From assembly GCA_020054175.1 (NCBI GenBank), contig JAGVLR010000259.1, positions 1 through 12,226 on the forward strand: DNA of 12,226 nt. The letters run 5' to 3'. The DNA comes from Candidatus Dadabacteria bacterium (GTDB taxonomy: Bacteria > Desulfobacterota_D > UBA1144 > Nemesobacterales > UBA2774). Positions 1 through 5,310 of the stretch are shown piece after piece. A model generated the notes under the pieces. That model saw nothing but the letters and a program-made list of their open reading frames with translations. It ran no database searches and was not told the DNA's origin. Position numbers and translations under genes: made by a program. Positions within the stretch are counted from its first letter, which is position 1, and each line of letters starts with the position of its first letter.

Positions 1-1
1 C

Positions 2-274
2 ATAGCACAGCTCCTTCAGTTCACCTGCTTCATCAGCATCAACCTCGCGGTGATAAACCTCTTTCCCATACCGATGCTCGACGGCGGTCACGTTCTTTAC
101 CTCGCAATCGAATCCATCAAGAGAAAGCCCCTCAGCCAGAGATCGCTCGAAATCAGCCAGAGGATAGGACTCACGCTTCTCATCTTCATCATGTTCCTCG
201 CCATCTACAACGACATATCGAGGGTGAAGGGCGACATCGTAAACTCGGTCAACAAGATCTTCCAAACAGAATAG
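2..274 (+). CDS. rseP: RseP-like site-2 protease (M50 family), C-terminal fragment
   Basis: Only the last 90 residues are present; the reading frame is open from base 2 and the start lies outside the window. The sequence NLFPIPMLDGGHV is the conserved third motif of M50 site-2 proteases, in which the Asp of LDGGH helps coordinate the catalytic zinc. It is preceded by a hydrophobic stretch and followed by a last membrane helix (about LTLLIFIMFLAIYND) and a short charged tail, exactly as RseP proteins end. In the family this inner-membrane protease cuts membrane-bound anti-sigma factors or other substrates within the membrane. The zinc-binding HExxH motif and PDZ domains would be upstream, so the subfamily cannot be settled here. 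The stop is followed by a hairpin at 289-320, which suggests that this is the end of its transcription unit. Confidence 0.9.
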   Translation: MAQLLQFTCFISINLAVINLFPIPMLDGGHVLYLAIESIKRKPLSQRSLEISQRIGLTLLIFIMFLAIYNDISRVKGDIVNSVNKIFQTE

Positions 275-288
275 AAAAACTCACGCCG

Positions 289-320
289 CCCGCCGGGGAT
301 ATATACTTATTCCCGGCGGG
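289..320 (+). terminator. Strong hairpin between rseP and the DUF58 gene
   Basis: The left arm CCCGCCGGGGAT (289-300) pairs with the right arm ATTCCCGGCGGG (309-320) around an 8-base loop, giving a 12-bp stem with one G-U pair. It sits 14 bases after the rseP stop. No run of T follows, so it is not a canonical intrinsic terminator. It could instead protect a 3' end, act as a Rho-assisted terminator, or be an extragenic palindrome. The stem is plainly visible; the role is inferred. Confidence 0.5.
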
Positions 321-356
321 TCCGGAATATAACGACTAGCCCGCCCGCAGTTTCAC

Positions 357-1262
357 ATGAAGATATTCAGCCTCGGTAAGGACAACTGGGCCCGGACAAG
401 CCCGACCAGGGAAGGAGTGGCGTTTCTCGCCATAAGCCTCTTCGTCGGTTTCGCTGCGATCAACACCGGCAACAATCTTCTCTATTTGACGTTCGGCATA
501 ATGATGAGCTTCGTCGTAGCGTCAGGAATCCTGTCCATGATTAACCTCTCCCGGATAGAGGTGTCGCTGAAACACACCGGTGATGTTTTCGCCATGACCC
601 CGGCCCCTCTCAGGATAACGCTGACAAATAAAAAGCGGCTCTTCCCGTCTTACTCGCTCACAGTCGAGATAGACGACAAGAGCGCCTACGTTCCGCACAT
701 ATCCCAGGGCGGAGCGCGCACTGTCACGATAAATCACCTGTTCACAGGCAGGGGATACAACCTCCCTCCCCCCGCCAGGGTTTCTACGCGCTTCCCGTTC
801 GGCTTTTTTAAAAAATGGATTAACGCCGACCTCGGCGACGAGAAGATACTCGTCTACCCGAGGATCGAAAACGTAGACCCCGGCACGGAGGGATACAGGG
901 AGCAGTACGGCGAAAGGGAATTGGAAAAATCCGGCTTCGGCGACGACCTCAGGTCTTTAAAGGAATTCAGCGAGGGAGACAACCCGAGGCTCATTCACTG
1001 GAAGACGACCGCAAGAACCGGAAGGCTCATGGTGAAGGAGATGGAGGACAACGAATCCCCCGGCGCGGTGATCGAGTTCAATCCGGAAACGGACGAAAGG
1101 AGGCTGGAGCACCAGATAAGCCGCCTCGCTTCTTTAGTCGTCGAGCTTCTGAAAAGAGGCTTCGAGGTGGAATTCGTCGCGCCGGACAGGAAGTTCTCTC
1201 AGGCGCAGATAGGCAGGTCACCGAGACCGGTTCTCGCCTACCTTGCGTTATTCGGCAAGTAG
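357..1262 (+). CDS. DUF58 domain-containing membrane protein
   Basis: This 301-residue protein has two N-terminal membrane segments (about residues 21-35 and 41-61) flanking the conserved NTGNNLLYL turn. A beta-rich region follows, then the FPFG motif near residue 150. The DUF58 core is near residues 196-226, with GDDLRSLKEF, EGDNPRLIHWKTTA and LMVKEME; H214, W215 and K216 are the signature residues. The C-terminal part resembles the von Willebrand A-like fold seen in the family. DUF58 proteins usually sit beside a MoxR AAA+ ATPase and a transglutaminase-like protein and are thought to act in envelope-related assembly; neither partner is visible here. ATG 357 is the first possible ATG after an in-frame stop at 330, although no clear ribosome binding site precedes it. 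Family assignment is firm; the cellular role is unknown. Confidence 0.9.
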   Translation: MKIFSLGKDNWARTSPTREGVAFLAISLFVGFAAINTGNNLLYLTFGIMMSFVVASGILSMINLSRIEVSLKHTGDVFAMTPAPLRITLTNKKRLFPSYSLTVEIDDKSAYVPHISQGGARTVTINHLFTGRGYNLPPPARVSTRFPFGFFKKWINADLGDEKILVYPRIENVDPGTEGYREQYGERELEKSGFGDDLRSLKEFSEGDNPRLIHWKTTARTGRLMVKEMEDNESPGAVIEFNPETDERRLEHQISRLASLVVELLKRGFEVEFVAPDRKFSQAQIGRSPRPVLAYLALFGK

Positions 1263-1352
1263 GTCTCGCCGAAGACGCAGCGGCTGTGCTTTATTCACCC
1301 TTCACCGGACAGGAAATCCCGGCCGAATTCAGGTATAAATAGGTTTACTGAA

Positions 1353-1784
1353 ATGGCTGAAACTTCTGAAAAGGACAAAATACTCGAGGCCAACAAGAGG
1401 TTCTACGAAGCCCTCGGCAAAAGAGACCTCGCCCTCATGAAAACCGTATTCGTCAGGGACGAGAGGGCGGGCTGCATGCACCCGGGCTGGATGATGCTCC
1501 GGGGATGGGAAGCAATCATGCAGAGCTGGGAGAATATTTTCGACCCCGAGGACAGGCTCCGTATCAGGCTCCATAATGTCACGGTAGACATTGTAGGTGA
1601 CGACGCCTGCGTCACGTGCATACAGGAGCTGACGTATGTCAGGCGCGACCCTGTCACGATGAACGTATCCGTCTCGACCAATTTATTCGAGAAGACGGAT
1701 TCCGGCTGGCTCATGGTGATTCACCACGCCTCGCCTATCCCTTTCGTAAACGAGAAAGATCCCAGGGAAAGGAAAATTCAGTAG
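1353..1784 (+). CDS. SnoaL/NTF2-like small protein (DUF4440/SnoaL_3 type)
   Basis: This 143-residue soluble protein begins with a helix typical of the NTF2-like fold (ILEANKRFYEALGKRDLALM). The central segment has GCMHPGWMMLRGWEAIMQSW, and the protein ends with beta strands carrying VTCIQELTYV and SGWLMVIHHASPIP. The pattern of an N-terminal helix, a HPG...RGW.AI...W segment and a closing G-W-L-x-x-x-H-H strand is common in nuclear transport factor 2 family proteins annotated as SnoaL-like or DUF4440. Such folds serve as enzymes, ligand-binding pockets or assembly domains, so a substrate cannot be named. There is no signal peptide. A weak AGG lies at 1341-1343, nine bases before the ATG. It is separated from the DUF58 gene by 90 bases, so co-transcription is possible but not shown. 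Confidence 0.85.
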   Translation: MAETSEKDKILEANKRFYEALGKRDLALMKTVFVRDERAGCMHPGWMMLRGWEAIMQSWENIFDPEDRLRIRLHNVTVDIVGDDACVTCIQELTYVRRDPVTMNVSVSTNLFEKTDSGWLMVIHHASPIPFVNEKDPRERKIQ

Positions 1785-1858
1785 ATATAACCAGTCCTTT
1801 ACATATTCCGAAGGCCCGGATTTATATTTAACAGTTATATCGGATTTTGGCCGGGCGG

Positions 1859-1900
1859 ATTCCTGCCAGCACCGGATTCAGGAATGATTCAGGAATTTTT
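1859..1900. terminator. Hairpin with tandem 11-bp repeat between convergent genes
   Basis: ATTCCTG at 1859-1865 can pair with CAGGAAT at 1879-1885 (13-base loop) or with the second copy at 1890-1896, which runs into TTTTT (1896-1900). The second pairing looks like a weak intrinsic terminator for the + strand SnoaL transcript; the first would lie just beyond the cysH stop on the - strand. The stem is only 7 bp, so termination is plausible rather than shown. Confidence 0.35.
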
Positions 1901-2671
1901 CTCGTGGTTGAAGTGAAGGCCGCATTCCTTATCGGTGCCGCTCTCCCACCACCATCTCCCGGCCCTTTCGTCCTCGCCGGGCTGTATGGCGCGCGTGCAG
2001 GGGGCGCACCCTATGCTGGGATACCCCATGTCGTGAAGCTTGTTGTAAGGAACCCTGTTCTTGCGTATGTAAGACCAGACCTCGTCGTTAGTCCAGTCGA
2101 CCAGCGGATTTATCTTGAGTATTCCCCCGTGCTGGGCGTCGATCTCGAACCTCTCCGCCTGCGCCCTGCTCTCCGTCTGGTCGCGCCTTATCGAGGTTAT
2201 CCATGCATCGAGCCCCAGTAAATATTTCCTTAGCGGCCTAACCTTCCTTATGTCGCAGCAGTGTATCCTGTTGGCCTTGCCGTGATAAAAGAGGTTAGCG
2301 CCCTTCTCCCTCACCATCTCTTCCACATCGTGCGCGTCGGGGAAGAGAACTTCCACGTTAACGCCGTACCTCTTCCGAACCTCGTCCATAACATCGTACG
2401 TTTCCTGGTTGAGCCGCCCCGTGTCGAGAGTGAATATCCTCGCGTCCCGGCTTATATCCATTATCATGTCGATAAGCACCATGCCCTGCGCCTGGAAGCT
2501 CGTCGCGAGGGCAACTCGCGAATGGAGGTTGTCCACGGCCCACTTGAGCACCTCTCTCGCGTCCCTGCCTTCGAACTCCGCGTTGAGAGCCGCCACCTCG
2601 TCGAGGACGAAATCCCTCTTGGGGTTGGCGTCTATCCGCTGGTTTTTACTGGCAGTGGTCGAAATACCCAT
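1889..2671 (-). CDS. cysH: Assimilatory adenylyl-sulfate (APS) reductase, CysH family, [4Fe-4S] type
   Basis: This 260-residue enzyme of assimilatory sulfate reduction reduces activated sulfate (APS) to sulfite with thioredoxin as electron donor. Visible motifs in order are the PP-loop-like ATSFQAQG near residue 56, LDTGRL near 82, the Cys pair C138-C139 in HCCDIRK, SIRRDQTESR (160-169), and CxxC at C222/C225. The catalytic C250 lies in the C-terminal ECGLHF. The CC plus CxxC set ligates a [4Fe-4S] cluster in APS reductases and is missing from the PAPS-specific enterobacterial form, so APS is the likelier substrate. The start is well supported: AGGGAGG (complement of 2681-2687) lies nine bases before the ATG. 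No sulfurylase, sulfite reductase or thioredoxin gene is adjacent. Confidence 0.95.
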   Translation of the reverse strand: MGISTTASKNQRIDANPKRDFVLDEVAALNAEFEGRDAREVLKWAVDNLHSRVALATSFQAQGMVLIDMIMDISRDARIFTLDTGRLNQETYDVMDEVRKRYGVNVEVLFPDAHDVEEMVREKGANLFYHGKANRIHCCDIRKVRPLRKYLLGLDAWITSIRRDQTESRAQAERFEIDAQHGGILKINPLVDWTNDEVWSYIRKNRVPYNKLHDMGYPSIGCAPCTRAIQPGEDERAGRWWWESGTDKECGLHFNHEKNS

Positions 2672-2708
2672 TGCCGCTTACCTCCCTGGAAACACAGTCG
2701 ATAATCTC

Positions 2709-2714
2709 ATTATA
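2709..2714 (-). promoter_or_regulatory. Candidate -10 box upstream of cysH
   Basis: The complement reads TATAAT, a perfect sigma-70 -10 hexamer, 37 bases before the cysH start codon. No recognisable -35 hexamer is found about 17 bases further upstream (complement of 2732-2737 reads TCCGGC), so a promoter here would need an activator or lie elsewhere. Confidence 0.35.
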
Positions 2715-3224
2715 TATTAAAAATCGGGGTCGCCGGATTCGCTGCTCACAAGAGTCGGCGCCATCGCTGCCGCTCCCGCGGCAACATCCCCTAACTGCTT
2801 CCATATTGGCCGGTGACTACTCCCGAATTCCCCTTGGCCTATAAACCGTATTATACCAGAAACAGGCCCGGGGGTCGGCGGCTCTTTTTCCGGGCGAACG
2901 GCCCAGCCTCCACCATACCCTGGATGAGATGAAAGCACTGCGGCGCGCGATTCATCACTATAATAAATCTCATGCCGCTTTTTTCACCGCGCGCCCGGGC
3001 TTTTTTCACACATCGCCGGACGAATCGACACTGCGTACATCGCCGCGCCGAACTTGTCCGGGCCTGGTCCAAAAAATCATTCTGCACGAATCTGTGCATG
3101 CCACTCTTTGAACAGGGTGGTTATAGAGTGATTTCGCAATTTCGATGCCAATATAATATCGAGCAATTACAGACAAATACAAACAATCACGCCTCGATGC
3201 CTTGTTTACAACATAATCAGCCTG
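2715..3224. other. Long intergenic region without a convincing gene
   Basis: Between the cysH -10 box and the promoter of the sigma-54 activator there is about 500 bp with no believable gene. Short open frames exist on both strands, but their predicted peptides are low-complexity Arg/Pro/Ser-rich sequences with no recognised motif or good ribosome binding site. Visible small structures are a 6-bp hairpin TGCCGC/GCGGCA (2768-2783) and an 11-bp direct repeat GCTTTTTTCAC (2977-2987 and 2999-3009). Two inverted repeats also occur: TGCAC-N6-GTGCA (3083-3098) and CACTCT-N17-AGAGTG (3102-3130). TATAAT-like boxes lie at 2850-2855 (-), 2959-2964 (+) and 3152-3157 (+). Base composition becomes AT-richer from about 3110. 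It may be a regulatory region, a small RNA locus or decayed sequence. Confidence 0.5.
2977..3009 (+). repeat. Direct repeat GCTTTTTTCAC x2
   Basis: Two perfect 11-bp copies occupy 2977-2987 and 2999-3009, 22 bases start to start, which is close to two helical turns. The 8-bp palindrome GCCCGGGC (2993-3000) overlaps the second copy. The spacing would suit a DNA-binding protein, but T-run repeats can arise by chance. Confidence 0.4.
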
Positions 3225-3241
3225 TATATTTTTGCTACAAT
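3202..3241 (+). promoter_or_regulatory. Candidate promoter of the sigma-54 activator gene
   Basis: An extended -10 element, TG-C-TACAAT, lies at 3233-3241, 32 bases before the start codon. An overlapping alternative is TTGTTT (3202-3207) with TATATT (3225-3230) at a 17-base spacing. Both are sigma-70 type; no -24/-12 sigma-54 promoter was seen upstream of this gene. Confidence 0.4.
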
Positions 3242-3272
3242 TAATTAATACTCCAGGAACAGCACCCATAAC

Positions 3273-4682
3273 ATGACAGGAAGAATAGGAATCCTCACAG
3301 AAGACCAGGGCCTGCCGGAGGAAATCAGGCAAGTAATCGATTTCGCCGAGATAAAAGTTTTTTCCAAGGCCGAAGACATTAAAGACAAAGAAGCTGAAGT
3401 CGTCATACTCGACGCCGACACCTCGGGCATAGGCAATCTCTCGGCGCTCAAGGACAGTCATTTCGTCATAGTCGTCACGCGGCAGCGCGGCACCCGATAT
3501 TTGATCGAGTCCATGACGTTCGGCGCTTTCGACTGCATATTCAGGCCATTCGCGAATTCGGGGCTCGAAGAATCTATAAAGCGCGCGCTCGGCATACGGA
3601 CGGAGCTCGAAGAGAACCTGACGAATTTTCACGGAAACGTCGAGGGATCGACGAGCGTAACCTGCGCGATAGTGGGCGACTCTCCCATGCTCCAGGAAGT
3701 GTGCAAGCTCATAGGCCAGGTCGGAAGGGTGGACGTCCCCGTGCTGATCACGGGCGAGAGCGGGACGGGCAAGGAGCTCGTCGCCGAGTCCGTATGGAAG
3801 GTCAGCACCAGGTGGGAAAAGCCGTTCGTCATACTTAACTGCGCGGCGATACCCGAGACGCTCCTCGAAGCCGAGCTATTCGGATACGAAAAGGGCGCGT
3901 TCACAGGCGCAAGCTCGGCGCGCGTCGGAAAATTCGAGGAAGCCGACGGAGGCACCATATTCCTCGACGAGCTCGGCGACATGCCGCTCGCCCTCCAGGC
4001 GAAAGTCCTGCGCGTCCTTCAGAGCGGAACGTTCCACAGGCTCGGCTCCAACAGGGAAATCTCCGTCGACGTGCGGATAATCTCGGCGACGAACAAGAAC
4101 CTCGACAAGATGGTCAAGGAAGGGAAGTTCAGAGAAGACCTCTACTTCCGCATCAACGTCGTCCGCATACATCTCCCGGCGCTCAGGGAGAGGAGGCAGG
4201 ACATCCCCCTTCTCTTCGAATGCTTCACGAGGCGTCACAGCAGCCAGATAGGAAAGGAGATAAAGGGCGCAAGCTCCAGGTTCCGGAAGACGCTCGTCGA
4301 TTACGACTGGCCCGGCAACGTAAGGGAGCTCGAAAACGTAATCCGGAAGGCGATCGCGTTCACAAAGACGCCTTATTTAACGTCCTACGACCTCGACCTC
4401 GGCTCGCGCGCCCCGTCTCTCGAAGCCGTCTCCGGAGAAGTTTCATATCAGGACGCGCTCCGAAGCTCGGTAAAGAACCTCCTCGTCTCCAGCGACAGCG
4501 AGGACGTTTACGGAAGGATAGTCAGGGAAGCCGAAATCATTCTTCTGGAAGAAGCCCTTCAGGCGAGCGGATGGAACCGCTCCAAGGCTGCGAGAGTTCT
4601 CGGCATAAACAGACTGACATTAAGAAGAAAGCTCGAAGAGTACGGCATAGGCGGAAACGAGCAGATGATAGAAGGCGACTAG
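3273..4682 (+). CDS. Sigma-54-dependent transcriptional activator with degenerate receiver domain
   Basis: This 469-residue NtrC-family regulator activates RNA polymerase carrying sigma-54. Residues 1-107 form a receiver-like domain. The candidate phosphoacceptor is D47 in VVILDADTSG, T69 fills the switch Thr/Ser position, and E10-D11 form the acidic patch, but the near-invariant Lys before PF is Arg (R91 in IFRPF). The AAA+ domain has Walker A GESGTGKE (161-168), the sigma-54 contact loop GAFTGA (208-213), Walker B IFLDE ending at D232-E233, and WPGNVREL (346-353). A Fis-type helix-turn-helix, NRSKAARVLGINRLTLRRKL, starts at residue 435. No sensor kinase gene is adjacent. The start is uncertain because only a weak AGGA lies 14 bases upstream; the reading frame matches the domain from its first strand. 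It converges on pyrE with a 10-base gap. Its targets are unknown. Confidence 0.93.
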   Translation: MTGRIGILTEDQGLPEEIRQVIDFAEIKVFSKAEDIKDKEAEVVILDADTSGIGNLSALKDSHFVIVVTRQRGTRYLIESMTFGAFDCIFRPFANSGLEESIKRALGIRTELEENLTNFHGNVEGSTSVTCAIVGDSPMLQEVCKLIGQVGRVDVPVLITGESGTGKELVAESVWKVSTRWEKPFVILNCAAIPETLLEAELFGYEKGAFTGASSARVGKFEEADGGTIFLDELGDMPLALQAKVLRVLQSGTFHRLGSNREISVDVRIISATNKNLDKMVKEGKFREDLYFRINVVRIHLPALRERRQDIPLLFECFTRRHSSQIGKEIKGASSRFRKTLVDYDWPGNVRELENVIRKAIAFTKTPYLTSYDLDLGSRAPSLEAVSGEVSYQDALRSSVKNLLVSSDSEDVYGRIVREAEIILLEEALQASGWNRSKAARVLGINRLTLRRKLEEYGIGGNEQMIEGD

Positions 4683-4692
4683 CCTCCCGCGC

Positions 4693-5238
4693 TCACAGAA
4701 GCTCCGAGATTTTGAATATCGAGTAAAGCTCTATTCCCATCTCATGGAACGCCTGGTCCCCGCCCTCTTCGCGGTCTACTATGACGAGGGTTTTTCTCAC
4801 CTCGGCCCCTATAGATTTAACGGCGTCTATCGCCGTCAAAACGCTCCCGCCTGTTGTTACGACGTCTTCCACGACGGCCGTAACGTCTCCGGCTTTGAGT
4901 CCCCCTTCGACAATCTTCCCCGTCCCGTGCTCCTTCTCCCGCTTCCTCACCAGGAACCCGTTAAGCGGCCGCCCCGTCCTGTGGCTTTCCGCTATGAGAG
5001 CGCCCACTATCGGATCGGCCCCCATCGTCGGCCCGCCGACGGCGTTTATGCCCGGGTCCTTCAGTATCTCTTCGAGGAATATTTCGGCGACGAGGCTCAC
5101 CCCTTCCGGGTCGAGCGTCGTAAGCCGCGCGTCTATGTAATAATCGCTTTCCTTCCCCGATGAGAGCTTGAACTTTCCTCTGAGTATGGATTTCTGAATC
5201 AGTATTTCTTTCAGTCTTTCCCTGCTGTTAATGCCCAT
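4693..5238 (-). CDS. pyrE: Orotate phosphoribosyltransferase
   Basis: This 181-residue cytosolic enzyme of de novo pyrimidine synthesis joins orotate and PRPP to give orotidine 5'-phosphate. The PRPP-binding signature VVEDVVTTGGS is at 122-132. The catalytic loop RKREKEHGTG (98-107) has the K-x-x-K-x-H pattern (K99, K102, H104), and SSGKESDYYIDARL near residue 26 is the typical N-terminal orotate-site segment. Length is in the usual range for the short bacterial form. A GGGG stretch (complement of 5249-5252) lies about ten bases before the ATG and may serve as ribosome binding site. It follows glgP on the same strand after 72 bases, so read-through from glgP is possible, although the two pathways are not directly linked. 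No other pyr gene is in the window. Confidence 0.96.
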   Translation of the reverse strand: MGINSRERLKEILIQKSILRGKFKLSSGKESDYYIDARLTTLDPEGVSLVAEIFLEEILKDPGINAVGGPTMGADPIVGALIAESHRTGRPLNGFLVRKREKEHGTGKIVEGGLKAGDVTAVVEDVVTTGGSVLTAIDAVKSIGAEVRKTLVIVDREEGGDQAFHEMGIELYSIFKISELL

Positions 5239-5310
5239 TATAAAATTTCCCCGTGTGTGAATTTAGTCTCATGCGTGAATTTGGTAAAGTGGACCGCGCC
5301 GCCCAACGTC

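Noticed and set aside
1334..1339. TATAAA box upstream of the SnoaL-like gene
   Set aside because: It is only 13 bases before the start codon with no matching -35, so it would leave almost no leader; I do not call a promoter here.
2866..2895. GCCCGG/CCGGGC inverted repeat with a T-run in the loop
   Set aside because: The stem is 6 bp with an 18-base loop and the T-run lies inside the loop, not after the stem, so it is not a terminator.
2851..3099. An 82-codon - strand frame with several Cys residues in the intergenic gap
   Set aside because: The Cys spacing (CTQCRFVRRC) hints at a metal site, but there is no second pair, no ribosome binding site and the composition is unlike the neighbours.
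2972..3244. A 90-codon + strand frame in the gap before the sigma-54 activator
   Set aside because: Its composition is Arg/His-rich then Asn/Gln-rich, it spans the GC shift, and it has no recognised motif; it is most likely chance.
3006..3632. A 208-codon open frame on the - strand overlapping the start of the sigma-54 activator
   Set aside because: Most of it is antisense to a well-supported gene. The remainder in the intergenic gap shows no motif and no good ribosome binding site.
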